DNA of 64,000 bases, from positions 108,601,222-108,665,221 of the forward strand of contig NC_059075.1 of the NCBI RefSeq assembly GCF_020497125.1. The letters are read 5' to 3'. The position numbers and the translations under genes were made by a program. Positions 20,707 to 31,409 of the stretch are shown in pieces. The notes below the pieces were generated by a model. That model saw only the letters and a list, made by a program, of their open reading frames with translations. It was not told the DNA's origin and did not search any database. The DNA comes from Mauremys mutica. Lineage: Eukaryota; Chordata; Testudines; Geoemydidae. Position 1 is the first letter of the stretch; every line of letters starts with the position of its first letter.

Positions 20707-21753
20707 GTAACTATACTGTCTGCGAATGCATCCCAAGTCCTCAGGGCAAATCAATCATTAAAAAACGCTTGCTTAAAAAACAATGTTTGCTATTTGCAAA
20801 GGTACACTCACCAGAGCTCCCTTCCATGGCATCATTGTCTGGGATAGTTGCTTGGGAGGGCTGGGAGGAGGGTAATTCCGTCAGGGTGAGAAAAAGCTCC
20901 TGGCTGCTGGGGCTCACGGAGTGCTGTGTGCTCTCTGCTAGGTCGTCCTCCTCTTCTTCATCTTCATCTTCCCCGTCTGCATAATCCTCAGCCATGGCAG
21001 AGATTACAACCCCCACCTCGGAATCCACGGTCAGGGGTGGGGTACTTGTGGCGCAGCCCCCTAAAATTGCATGCAGCTCAGCATAGAAGCGGCATGTTTT
21101 TCGACCTGCCCCGGACCTTCCGTTTGCTTCTTTGGTTTTCTGGTAGGCTTGTCTGAGCTCCTTAACTTTCACTCTGCACTGCACTGAGTCCCTGCTGTGG
21201 CCTTTATCCGTCATAGCCTTAGAAATTCTTTCAAATACTTTTTCATTTCATCTTTTGGAACGCAGTTCTGTTAGCACTGAATCCTTTCCCCATATAGCGA
21301 TCAGATCCAGTACCTCCCGTGCAGTCCATGCTGGGGCTCTTTTTCGATTCTCAGGAGACTGCATTGTTACCTGTGCAGATGAGCTGTGCGTGGTCACCTG
21401 TGCTGATGAGCTCTCCATGCTGGGGAAGCAGGAAATGAATTTCAAAAGTTCGCGGGGCTTTTCCTGTCTACCTGGCCAGTGCATCAGAGTTCAGAATGCT
21501 GTCCAGAGCGGTCACAGTGGTGCACTGTGGGATACCGCCCGGAGGCCAATACCGTCGATTTGCGGCCACACTAACCCTATTCCGATATGTTAATCCCGAT
21601 ATTAGCGCTACTCCTCTCGTCAGGGAGGAGTACAGAAACCGATTTAAAGAGCCATTAAAATCGATATAAGGTGCCTCCTAGTGTGGACGGGTGTGGCGTT
21701 AAATCAGTTTTACGCTCCTAAAACCGGTTTAAATGCCTAGTGTAGACCAGGCC

Positions 21754-21756
21754 TAA
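21754..21756. repeat. Target-site duplication TAA, right, outer Harbinger
   Basis: Pairs with 13352-13354. Confidence 0.85.
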
Positions 21757-22211
21757 GTCTTCCTGTGTACGTGTGTGCTGGCAAGTGGGTAATGAAGTCT
21801 TACAGTGACACATGATCATGTCACCTGAACTGGAATCCATCTTTAACCTGGTGCTTTTCCATTGAGAAGGTGGGGATGGGAACCCAGAGGGACAATGGAT
21901 TCCCGCCTTATGCAAAATATATATAAATGGGTGGAACAGAACAAAGGAGAGGAGCCATCATGAAGAATCCCCTAGCTACCACCTGAGCTGGAACAAGGTC
22001 TGTATCAGGGGAAAGGATTGTACCCAGACTAGGAAGGCATCCAGTCTGTGAAAGAAACGTATTGAAACATGTCTGAGGGTGAGATCTTATCTGTATTCAG
22101 TTTCTTACTGTATTAGACATAGACTTGCATGTTTTATTTTATTTTGCTTGGTAATTCACTTTGTTCTGTCTGTTACTACTTGGAACCACTTAAATCCTAG
22201 TTTCTGTATTT

Positions 22212-22217
22212 AATAAA
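22212..22217 (+). terminator. AATAAA in putative solo LTR
   Basis: AATAAA about 290 bases after the TATA-like sequence at 21915, as expected for the R region of an LTR. Confidence 0.45.
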
Positions 22218-22621
22218 ATCACTTTTTACTTATTAATTAACCCAGAATATGTATTAATACCTGGGGGGGGCAAACAGCTGTGCATATCTCTCTATCAGTG
22301 TTATAGAGGGCGAACAATTTATGAGTTTACCCTGTATAAGCTTTATACAGGGCAAAACGGATTTATTTGGGTTTAGACCCCATTGGGAGTTAGGCATCTG
22401 AGTGTTAAAGACAAGAACACTTCTGTAATCTGCTTTCAGTTAAGCCTGCAGCTGTGGGGCAAGTAATTCAGACCCTGGGTCTGTGTTGGAGCAGTCGGGC
22501 GTGTCCAGCTCAGCAAGACAGGGTACTGGGGTCCCAAGCTGGCAGGAAAGCAGGGACAGAAGTAGTCTTGGCACATCACTTGGCAGTTCCCAAGGCAGTT
22601 TCTGTGATTCAACCTGTCACA

Positions 22622-23482
22622 ACAGGGAACACAGTCTCTCTGCTAGCAGAGAAAGGGGAGCTGCGCTGCCCTACAGCCACTCTTACTTTAGCACCGTTGG
22701 TTAGACTTGCACCATATCCCGGGCTCTCCAACCACATGGCTGCACGCAGCAGTGACTTAGGAGGAAGCCAGGGTAAAACGCGCACACCCAAGGATCATGC
22801 ATGGCCTGCTGGGGGCACCAGGACAGCTAGAGAGCACTGAATGCGTGAGTTCATTCCTCTCATGACTAGTGCACATTTCCCCCCTCAGACACTCACACTG
22901 TACCTGTACACCTATCCTATACAGAGGTGTGCTCTGCCCAACTCTCCCTGAGACAGCAAAACAACTCCAGCTAGGCAATTTGTGTGTTTTAAAGACACAA
23001 CAAGACACTCCGCAACCTGCCGTGAGGTCAGCCTTGGCACCCGTTGCCCTCGCCCATGGTGCCTCCGGGAAGTGCTCCATTGGCTGGTATTTGAAATCCT
23101 GGCTGCCCAGATATGCTCCGTTTTGCGCCTATTAAGAGGCTGAGTTGATCTCCTCAGCCAGAGCCAGACAAGCCGGCTTTGTTCTGTGGAGGCATGTGAC
23201 AGGCTCACTGTGAGATCAGAAGAAACCTGCTTCAGTGGGATATTCTTTCTGCTGGGCTAGGGAAGATTACTTTACAGAGGATCCTTGCCCAAGGCATGTC
23301 CCCAATCCCCTTTCTTTGCCCTTTATTCCCAGTCATAATGACTTGGGTCACCATAAGACTGGATGAAAACATTTACTACCCTGTCCATCCAGATGCCAGG
23401 GGGAGGTGACAGCTGCCTCAGGACTTTGGCACATGAGGTTAGTGTTCCTAAAGTCTCTAGCTCACTCACTCACTCACTCTAT

Positions 23483-23484
<2 letters not shown>
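22622..23484. other. Unassigned sequence
   Basis: No recognisable domain. (ACTC)n units occur at 23460-23480 directly before the CA repeat. Confidence 0.35.

Positions 23485-23529
<45 letters not shown>
23485..23529. repeat. (CA)n microsatellite
   Basis: About 22 uninterrupted CA units. Confidence 0.95.
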
Positions 23530-23531
<2 letters not shown>

Positions 23532-23869
23532 TGTCAAATGTATAAATGGCACTCCAGCAGTGTGGGCTTCCTCAGAGCAACACCACTTTGAGCTCCTACG
23601 GTTGTGAGCTTCCCCAAAGCAGTGCCCCATCAGCACCATTATGCTGGGCTTGTTGCAATAGTGTGATTGCAGTTTGAAAGAAAAAAAAGAAAAACTGGGT
23701 CCTTTTTTATGAAATGTCGGCACTGTGGAGGGGACTGGCAGCACACCAGGTGTTTACATGCTAACTGACAGCTGCATTGATGGTGTCCAAGAAATTTCAG
23801 CTTTATTAACTTTTGGCTGCAACTTGAGACTGTTTTGGAAACAAAAATGACAAGGCAAAAGGCAGGTAG

Positions 23870-24300
23870 ACGTGTGTGTGTGTGTGGGAGAGAGAGAGAG
23901 ACGCTGTGTGTGCACACATTTGTGTTCTGTGTGTATATGTGTATGACTATGTAACCATGCACAAATGTGTGTGTATTCTCCATGTGTGTACTTAGTATGT
24001 GTCCTCTGTGCATGTCTGTGTGTGTGTGTTTGCATGTATATGGATAATCTGTGTGTGTTTGTATGTGTGTACTCTGTGTGTGTGACTAAGTGTTTGTGTG
24101 TGTACCGTGAGTGAGAGAGATTGTGTGCATATACGTGTGTACACTGTGTCTGAGGAAAGAGACTGTGAGTGTACATGAGTACTCTGTGTGTGTGACTATT
24201 CCTGCATCTGTGTGTGCATATATATGCATACTCTGTGTGTGAGTCTGTGTGTGTGTGCAGTGTGTGTGTCCCTGGCTGTGTGGGTGCTCATGCGTGGATG
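23870..24300. repeat. Long degenerate (TG)n-rich tract
   Basis: About 430 bp of interrupted TG repeats with motifs such as 'tactctgtgtgtgtgac' and a (GA)n patch at about 23886-23900. The minus-strand frames rich in His-Thr are translations of this repeat, not genes. Confidence 0.9.
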
Positions 24301-24485
24301 TGTGGTTTTACCCTTTTTCACATACAAAATCGTCATTTGAATTCATTATAGAAAACATTTACAAGTAACTTCTAGTGAGCCCCTCCTGACTTCCTAGAGA
24401 AAAGACAAAAAAAGAGCTTGAGCCAGTAAAATACTACAGCCAGTGTGAAATACTGTCCTGGGTAAAACACTGCAGTGTCCTAGGT

Positions 24486-24796
24486 CATTGTTTCTCAAAC
24501 TGGGGTCGCCACTTGTGTAGGGAAAGCCCCTGGCGGGCCGGGCCAGTTTGTTTACCTGCCGCGTCCACAGGTCCAGCCAATCGCAGCTCCCATTGGCCGC
24601 GGTTCGCTGCTCCGGGCCAATGGGAGCTGCTGGAAGCGGCGCGGGCCAAGGGATGCTCCCATTGGCCCGGAGCAGCGAACCGCGGCCAGTGGGAGCCGCG
24701 ATCGGCCAGACCTGTGGACGGGGCAGGTAAACAAGCAGGCCCGGCCCGCCAGGGACTTTCCCTACACAAGCGACGTCCCCAGTTTGAGAAACCCTG
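24486..24796. mobile_element. hAT-type MITE with long GC-rich palindrome, copy 2
   Basis: Ends CATTGTTTCTCAAACTGGGG and CAGGGTTTCTCAAACTGGGG (reverse complement of right end). Duplications TCCTAGGT (24478-24485) and TCCTAGAG (24797-24804), six of eight matching. The body is near-palindromic with repeated ATTGG/CCAAT and CCGCGG motifs. Confidence 0.85.
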
Positions 24797-24804
24797 TCCT
24801 AGAG

Positions 24805-26159
24805 TAATAGTGGAAAAGCCACTAGTAACCCTCTTACAAACTGAAATGATTCCGAACACTGAGTTTCCAATACTGAAGCGCTTTGAAGCAAGCGGAGCAG
24901 CCCAGTGGTGTACCCACAGCAAACCTGCAGCTGCCGTACTCTGTGCTGCTGCTGGGCATCTCAGTAGGGCCACAGCAGGGTTTCATGTTTAGGCCTTGTG
25001 CTCTGAAGAGTTTTCTCAAACAAAGATTTTTTTTCCAGCATTCCCCAGGGATTAGTAACAGGACAGCCTGTTAATACAGGGTTCGAGCACACAGCTCAGC
25101 ACATCCCTTAGCACAAAGAGTAGATTACTGTTGTGTTTGTGAAAGAACTCGATGAGTCCTTCACGTGCCAGTCATCCCTTAGTGACTCACCTTGAAATTT
25201 TGTGGGCCCAACTCACTGGGTCTAAAAGCAGCTGCCAAGATCAGGGATCATCGTGGAGGCTACGTCCCTGGCTCTTAAAGCAGCAAGCACTGTTTATTCC
25301 AGTACATCTGAAGCCCTCTTTTATGTTTGTTGAATCGCTGACTGCAGGAAAAGGCATGGTCGAAAGCAAACAGCAAACGGCCGTATCTTTCTGCCTGGAT
25401 TCACAGAATAGGCTGAGCAATCACATGCAGTCTAACTATACGGAACTATACGGAAGTCTGGAGCCAAAACATGAGACCCCCTGGGGATACCATACACAAA
25501 ACATTAAACAGGCAGAAATCTTGTGGTTCTGGACATAAGATGACCACCTACAGGGGATAGGAAGGACCTTCATCCCGCAAGAGCAGTATTGCTAGGTGCA
25601 TTATGGGTATTTTGCCTTTATCTGTATCACCTAATCTTGGGTGTCTGTGGCTCAAAGCCATGCCATTTTGGGCAGGGCTTTTTGCAACTTGGAGACATGT
25701 TCCCTAGGAAACAAAGCAAAGGCTTCCAAAACCATTTTGTATTTGTACTAAACTGGAGACCTTCTGACAGGCTAAAGTATCAGGTGTTACCTCATTGCCT
25801 ATCTATCCTCTCTCTACTCCCCCACCATCTGCCCACTTGCCCCAGCCTCTTTAACTCCCATGGCATTTCAGGCTTCATTTAATTTAGCTAGTACTGTGAG
25901 TGGCATATGCTAGAGGTTTACTTACAAGAGTAGTTGCGTTGCAACACATCCAGCAATGCATTCCTTCAATCGGTCAAGAATCCCAGGCCTTGTCCCTCTT
26001 GGCTACTAGAACCTAACTAGCAGCCATTGGATCCATTCTTGGTGCAGATTGTCAGTACTTCCCCTGGAGAGGGCAGGGTACAGCTTCTCTTAAAGAATCG
26101 ACTGTTAGGCTGTCAACTGCACTTGATGCAGTCTCCCTAGGGGCCCCAGCTTTTCCCCC
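24805..26159. other. Unassigned sequence
   Basis: No gene or named repeat recognised over about 1.3 kb. The frame 25152-25538 (+) has no identifiable domain. Confidence 0.35.
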
Positions 26160-26765
26160 TAACTGGTCCCCTTCAATTCATCTACGATTAGACCTGGCTG
26201 TAAACTCTTCTCTTAGTCTCTTTTTGTCTCCTAGTTGGTTTCTCACAGGCAGCCTGGCATGGAGCTCCTATGCCAGGTCTTTCTGCTTGTTGACTTTATT
26301 GGTCACAGCTGTGGAGGCATGTCTCCACCAGTCAGGGCGGCTCCAGGCCCCAGCACGCCAAGCGCGTGCTTGGGGCGGCATGCCGCGGGGGGTGCTCTGC
26401 CGGTCGCCGGGAGGGCGGCAGGCAGGGCTCCAGTGGACCTCCTGCAGGCGTGCCTGCGGAGGGTCTGCTGGTCCCACGGCTTCGGTGGAGCCGCGGGACC
26501 AGTGGACCCTCCGCAGTCACGCCTGTGGGAGGTCCACCGGAGCCGCGGGACCGGCGACCGGCAGAGCGCCCCCCCATGGCAAGCCGCCGTGCTTGGGGCG
26601 GCGAAATATCTAGAGCCGCCCCTGCCACCACTGGCAATTCTGGCAGCTGGTTGGGTGTGGGATTAGCCTGATTGCCTATAAGCAGGGAAGATTCTCCTTT
26701 CCCTTTGGCCCGTGCTCAGTTTGTAGGGCTTTGTAAACCCTATTACACAGGCCCTTGCTCAACTA
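26160..26765. repeat. LTR-like repeat block, related to 54560-54830, split by a MITE
   Basis: Segments such as 'gcctggcatggagctcctatgccaggtctttctgc' and 'ggcaattctggcagctgg ... attagcctgattgccta' have clear counterparts at 54600-54810 ('agcctagcatggggcccc ... caggcctttctgcc', 'cagttctggcagctg ... tcagcctagttgcc'). The class (LTR) is inferred from length and context only. Confidence 0.4.
26333..26624. mobile_element. hAT-type MITE, GC-rich (CAGGGCGGCTC / GAGCCGCCCCTG), copy 1
   Basis: Ends CAGGGCGGCTCCAGG and CAGGGGCGGCTCTAGA (reverse complement of right end). Duplications CCACCAGT (26325-26332) and CCACCACT (26625-26632). The overlapping open frames on both strands are products of its GC-rich palindromic content. 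Confidence 0.85.
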
Positions 26766-27879
26766 TAAGCAATTGGTTGACATGGTTAGTCTTGCTGACT
26801 ATCTCCCAGCTTCTTCTCTCCCTTTTTGGGGGGAAACAGAGAAGGAACTCTGGCAATAACTGGAGTGCCCAGCTTCTCTTGGCCCCGGTCAAACAGGTCT
26901 GGATATAGTATGGAGCCTGCACTCATCTCACTGGTCAGTAGCCCTTTCCTGGCAATGGGCAGAAATCAAGGTCCAGATTCTCAGCTGGTATAAATCAGCC
27001 TCATTCCACTGATGTCAGTGGAGCTTTGCTGATCTAGTTGCAAGAATCCATTCTGATTCTTTAAGATCTATTGGCAGCCTTTGGTAACATTGTCCGGGAG
27101 GTCTCGCTGAGATGGCTGCAGACCCTGCCAGGGGCAGTTATTTTTGAGTGGCTCTCTTCTTTCCTTTCCCTTCCTCTCCTCTCCTATAGGTGATAGTAAG
27201 TAGCCATTTGTTTCCCCTGAGAGCTCTTTTTTTCTCAGGTACCACAGCCATCTGCTTCCTGTCCAGTGTTTCTGTGAAGCTGTCAGGGGAGAGAATCTGG
27301 TGCTGTGGGATGTGGTGCTTTCAGTCTTCAGTTGACGCATAGCTGAGTCTCCATTTCATCAGAGCTGGCTGGAGTTGCTGACCGAGGTTCCCAGTGTCTC
27401 ACCTGATGACCTGGATAGGGGCTTGGAGGAGGACAAGCTGGCTGACACATGCTAGTTAAGACTGAGATAAGGCCAGCTGGCTGTGTAAACAACTGAAAAT
27501 GGAGAAGATAACAATAATGACTCCCACCTTTTAATAATCAGCTTCACACCCTACCCACTGGTCTTACTGGATTCTCAGCAGCTTCCAGAGTCTTGGAGAA
27601 CATTATCCTCTACCCCTGCCTGGGAGGTTGAGACCTTGTCTTTTGATGTGGATCTCACCATAGTAATTCACCCTGAGCCTTGCCATTCCAGGATGGCAGG
27701 GCTTTTTGTGATATGAATAGATGTTCCCTATGGTCCAGGCTGAGGGTCCAAAAACCACTATTTTCTTTGGATTGAGTTAAACTAGAAACCTTCTTTTTGG
27801 AAATGAGGAATCTTCCCCATCCCGGCCCTACAGCATGCAGCAGTCTGAAAAGTACTAAAGAAATGTTTACACAACACTG
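26766..27879. other. Unassigned sequence with a remnant palindromic repeat
   Basis: About 26970-27030 ('ggtccagattctcagctggtataaatcagcctcattccactgatgtcagtgg') belongs to the 129-223 family. The rest is unassigned. Confidence 0.35.
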
Positions 27880-28520
27880 GAGACCTTGCAAACTATTGCC
27901 TGGTGTATAACGTTCATTTTCTAAGCAAGCTAATCAAGGAGCTAGCAAAAGACAGTCTCTGCCTGTCAGCAGACAGTATCTTGGATCCACCTCAATCAGG
28001 CTTCAGGCTAGCACATGGGACTCATACAGCCTTTGATGCATTGGTGGATGGCCTCCTGCAGGCCAGAGACATGTGAGGTATATCCACTTATCCTGCTTGA
28101 CAGCTCTGTGGCATTTAAAACTATGCCCATCCCTCCTCCAAGAAGCTGCAGGGCCAAATGCAAACACCTTCACATTGGCTAAGGTCATTTGTCCTGTGAT
28201 GGAACCATTAGAATTGTTATGAGTGACTGTTCCTCCTCCTTCACAGCCCTAACCTGGGGATCCCCACAGCCTCCACTCTCTCCTTCATAATATTCAGTAT
28301 CTATATGAAGCTATTGAGAGAGCTGTTGAGACAACATGCCAGCTGGCTGCCAGCTCCACTGCCACATAAACAGTACCATCTTCTCCCAGCTTCTCACTGC
28401 TGAGCCAACATCAGCACTTGGATGAAGTGCAGGTGCCTAAGGGGGAACCCAGTAACACAGAGGTGATGCTAGTAAGAAGAGGGAAGCTCTTGAATGAACT
28501 TCCCCCACTATCAAGGGCAT
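27880..28520 (+). mobile_element. L2-like LINE relic, reverse transcriptase region
   Basis: Broken frames encode LDPPQSGFRLAHGTHTAFDAL (27980-28045), equivalent to the L2/CR1-clade 'DPfQSGFRpgh.TetAL' block. Later 'FSIYMKLLRELL' (about 28290-28325) corresponds to the 'LFNIYMkpL' block of the same clade. Several stops and frameshifts make it non-functional. Confidence 0.6.
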
Positions 28521-28854
28521 TTGCCATCAGTTGAAGTCAGTTCACGGCAGTGGAATCTCCCTCAGATTCCTCAGTGCTAGAGGATGCCCAAATAGCCATG
28601 GCAGCAGAAGACATCACCTCTGTCTGCAACCAGAGGCAGAAAGTAAAATCAGAGCCTGAGCACTGACAATCAAAGACAATTTTTAGACTCCTTTCCCAGT
28701 GAATAATCAACAAAGATGCTACTTGTAACACAAGAAACAACATAGTCGGTCGTGTTTCAAATGGTTATTTACAGGCATGCACTGGCCAAGATTTTCAACT
28801 TGGGGGCCTACTATTATGGTCATCAGAGAGGGCCCAGGGAGGATAGGGAGAGTG
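28521..28854. other. Unassigned sequence
   Basis: Nothing recognisable. Confidence 0.35.
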
Positions 28855-29085
28855 GTCACATGAGATGGGCACTGCGCTAGGCGTTCTGAGCATCAGGTTC
28901 TATTTCCAGTTCTTCTGCTGTGCAACCGTGGGCAAGTCACTTCCCCTCTTTGTGCCTGTTTCCCCCTGGGTCTATTAGACTGTAAGCTCTGTGGGGCAGG
29001 ACCTGTCTCTTACTATGTGTATTTACACGATGGGGTCCCAATCTCAGCTGGGACCACCAGGCACGGTTGTAATATAAATAGTCAA
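28855..29085 (+). mobile_element. MIR-like tRNA-derived SINE
   Basis: 'ggttctatttccagttcttctgctgtgcaaccgtgggcaagtcacttcccctctttgtgcc' is the MIR/CORE-SINE body including a B-box-like GGTTCTATT. The tail 'agactgtaagctctgtggggcaggacctgtct ... taatataaata' is the L2-type 3' end used by such SINEs. Confidence 0.75.
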
Positions 29086-29250
29086 ACCATGTTTAGGCAC
29101 CTTAATAGGTGGACTGATTTTGAGCAAGTGCTGAGTTACCCATAATTCTCTTTGAAACAATGGGAAAAGCACCTCTGATATTTATTTAGGTGCTTAAATA
29201 TGAATTTAAGAGGCTAACTTTAGGCATCCAGGATTGAAAATCTTGGACAC
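29086..29250. repeat. Palindromic MITE-like repeat ('ttaggcacctaa' type)
   Basis: 'tttaggcaccttaataggtgg ... ttatttaggtgcttaaat ... aactttaggcatcc' forms interleaved inverted repeats. Related hairpins are at 50834-50910 and about 48930-49080. Confidence 0.45.
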
Positions 29251-29764
29251 AGTATACAGTCAAGCATATACTGAGGAAGACAAGTATATACACTAGTTGA
29301 GGCAATTCATATTCAGGTAATGACACATGATCAAGGCACAGAGCCTGAATTTTCAAAACTGGCCAGCCATCAACTAAGGCATGCAAAATCAGAGGTCACT
29401 TTTTGAAAACGTTGGCCAGAGCTGTCAAGTATGAGCTTGTGACAATTTCCATAATATGCCTGGGTCCCCAGAAGGCTGGGATCAATTCAGAGAAGAGTCC
29501 TGACTCAGGATCTAGATTATTTGACTGTTGATCTCACTCCAGTGAAATTCACCTGAGTGGAGAGGCCATTCCAATGGTTGGTGGGCCTTGTTCTGGGCTT
29601 CTGCCGCAGGGTGAATTGCAGTGATTAGTAAGTAACTGGTCTGTTAGCGCGCATCAGTCCTGGGACCATCTGAGTCTAACTGTGATTTGTCCCCTATCCC
29701 GAACATCTGCTTTGAAACCTGGGTGGTTTCTCCTCCCAGTGTCCACTCTGGAGGAGAAGGCTCA
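29251..29764. other. Unassigned sequence
   Basis: Nothing recognisable. Confidence 0.35.
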
Positions 29765-30422
29765 GTGGGGATGTCTACACCAGGGATTCTCAACTTTTGT
29801 CTTTCTGAGCCACACTCCTCTCCCCGCCCCAACATGCTATAAAAACTCCAGGGCCCACCAGTGTCACAACAACTGTTTTTTCTGCATACAAAAGCCAGGG
29901 CCAGTGTTAGGGGGTAGCAAGCAGGGCAGTTGCTGAGGGCCCCATGCCACAGGGGTTCCCACAAAGCTAAGTTGCTCAGGCTTTGGCTTCAGCCCCTGGT
30001 GGCAGGGCTGGGAGCCCTGAGCTTCAGCCCCACACTGCGAGGCTTCGGCTTTCTGCCCTGGGCCCCAGCAAGTCTAACGCTGGCCCTGCTTGGCGGCCCC
30101 CCTGAAACCTGCTCGTGGCCCCTTAGGGGGCCCCAGACCCCTGGTTGAGAACCCCTGGTCTACACTATGATGGCGAGCAAGCCTCCCAGCCCAGGTAGCC
30201 AGACTCCCGCTAGTGGGGCTCAAGCTAGTGCACTAAAAATAGCCATGTGGATATTGTAGCTCAGTCTGTCAAGCCGACCTGACCCCTATGCTTGCGAGCC
30301 TGAGCGCCAGTCTGAATTGCAACATCCTTATGGCTATTTTTAGTGCACTAGTTCAACCTCTACTACCATGAGTCTGTCTACCTGAGCTGGGAGGCTCAGC
30401 CCCAGCTGCAGTGCAGACATAC
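29765..30422. mobile_element. Harbinger-type MITE carrying an inserted hAT MITE
   Basis: Ends GTGGGGATGTCTACACTAT (interrupted) and GTATGTCTGCACTGC (reverse complement of right end), with TCA at 29762-29764 and 30423-30425. Minus the hAT insertion (29781-30157 plus 8 bp) it is about 273 bp. It contains a perfect 22-bp inverted repeat at 30225-30246 and 30330-30351. Confidence 0.7.
29781..30157. mobile_element. hAT-type MITE inserted into the terminal repeat of a Harbinger MITE
   Basis: Ends CAGGGATTCTCAACTTTTG and CAGGGGTTCTCAACCAGGGG (reverse complement of right end). Perfect 8-bp duplications GTCTACAC at 29773-29780 and 30158-30165. Confidence 0.9.
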
Positions 30423-31252
30423 TCAGTGTGGTTGGTATTACTCAGTGTGGAGGAGTCTTGGCAGCATAAATTGTGATCTTTATCAGGACAACTTTAACTG
30501 CAAATGAAAGGAAAATGTAGTGCTGGCAGATAGCAAAGGACAGAGAGCCATGGAGGCTTCAGGCAAATGTTCCACAGAACAGGCATGAGCAGTGTAAGAT
30601 TCCCCACACTTCCCTGCCAGAACCACCACTAAGCGTGAGAAGGTAGTTCTCTCTCTAGGTCCACTCAGCGTGTGGTTGCTTTCTGGGAATGACCACGCAT
30701 TTTCACTTCAGCTTCTCCATGACTTTTTTCTTTAGTGGCTGCACCTCTGGTGCTGTTCGGTCCCTCCCTAAATGTAAATGTTTTCCAAATGTGATGGAAT
30801 TCAAAGTGCCCTGAGCACTTGCTTTTAGGTTCCCAAGGCAGAAATTTCAGCCCTTTGGAAGCACATGATGCAGCAAAAAAGCCAGTGAGATGAGGAGGAA
30901 GCTGGAAATGGTGTGGGCTTCATTTCTGCGACACAGCATTTCCTGTCCCCTCCAGGTCATGATTCAGCATTTCCAAAGTCAAAGTTTGTTGGTTCAGCTC
31001 CATGTCTGTGTGGAGCAGAGGTGAACTTGAGGGACGCTAGGAGGAACTGGTAGTATTGTTACTGTGACCCATCGAAAGAAACCAGTTTAGACTCTATCAA
31101 AGAATGAGCTGGGCTGTAGTCTGCTAGATGACTCTATTCTGCAGCTCATGTCAATGAGGGTCCAGCTACCCCACTGTTGAGTTGGACAAGTCTGCTCCTC
31201 TAACTCTGCCAGCAAAGGTCTACTGCCACTGCATTATGCTGGACATGTCTGG
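30423..31252. other. Unassigned sequence
   Basis: Nothing recognisable over about 830 bp. Confidence 0.35.
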
Positions 31253-31409
31253 CAGGACTGCCGGGGGGTGGGGGCAAGTGGAGTAATTTGCCCCAGGCCC
31301 CGGGCCCCACAGGGGCCCCCACGAGAATATAGTATTGCAACTTTTTTTTGTGGAAGGGGCCCCTGAAATTGCTTTGCCCCCGGCCCCCTGAATCCTCTGG
31401 GCAGCCCTG
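31253..31409. mobile_element. Short MITE with CAGGRCTGCC ends
   Basis: Left CAGGACTGCCGGGGG and right (reverse complement) CAGGGCTGCCCAGAGG. The G/C-rich interior has inverted 'ggccccgggccc' and 'ggggcccc' parts. No clean target duplication, so the superfamily (hAT is likely from the CAGG ends) is uncertain. Confidence 0.55.

Larger units (their letters stand above)
15231..21484 (-). pseudogene. Myb/SANT-like gene of the outer Harbinger, broken by the inner element
   Basis: Exon 1 is 20812-21484 (673 nt, same length as in the inner copy) with donor GTGAGT at 20806-20811. Exon 2 starts at 19906 after an ATGCAG acceptor, runs to 19590, is interrupted by the inner element, and resumes at 15386 down to the stop at 15231-15233. 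Codon 79 of exon 1 is TGA (21248-21250) where the inner copy has CGA, a typical CpG decay. The gene is therefore doubly dead: nonsense plus a 4.2-kb insertion in the coiled-coil exon. Otherwise the protein is nearly identical to the inner copy. Confidence 0.9.
13355..21753 (+). mobile_element. Outer Harbinger transposon, interrupted by a sibling copy
   Basis: Left end GGGTACGTCTGCACTACGGG, right end (reverse complement) GGCCTGGTCTACACTAGGC, TAA duplications. Order on the plus strand: left end, transposase gene (+), tail-to-tail Myb/SANT gene (-) with an antisense gene (ORF3, +) in its intron, right end. Minus the inner element (15387-19586) and one TCT, the element is 4196 bp. The left portion is 13355-15386 and the right portion 19587-21753. 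Flank is the putative solo LTR. Confidence 0.95.
13013..22621 (+). mobile_element. Putative solo LTR, split by the Harbinger cluster
   Basis: After removing 13355-21753 and one TAA duplication, the flanks join into a roughly 1.2-kb unit. It starts near TGTCTCGG and ends near CCTGTCACA. It contains a TATA-like ATATATATAAAT (21915-21928) and an AATAAA (22212-22217) in LTR-like order. No target duplication was found, so the exact edges are uncertain. No internal retroviral genes are present. Confidence 0.55.

Noticed and set aside
23639..24176. Long minus-strand frames rich in His and Thr
   Set aside because: They are translations of the (TG)n-rich tract at 23870-24300, not genes.
26235..26671. 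Overlapping open frames on both strands (up to 143 codons)
   Set aside because: They cover a GC-rich palindromic hAT MITE; the same happens at 55894-56410 in a second copy.
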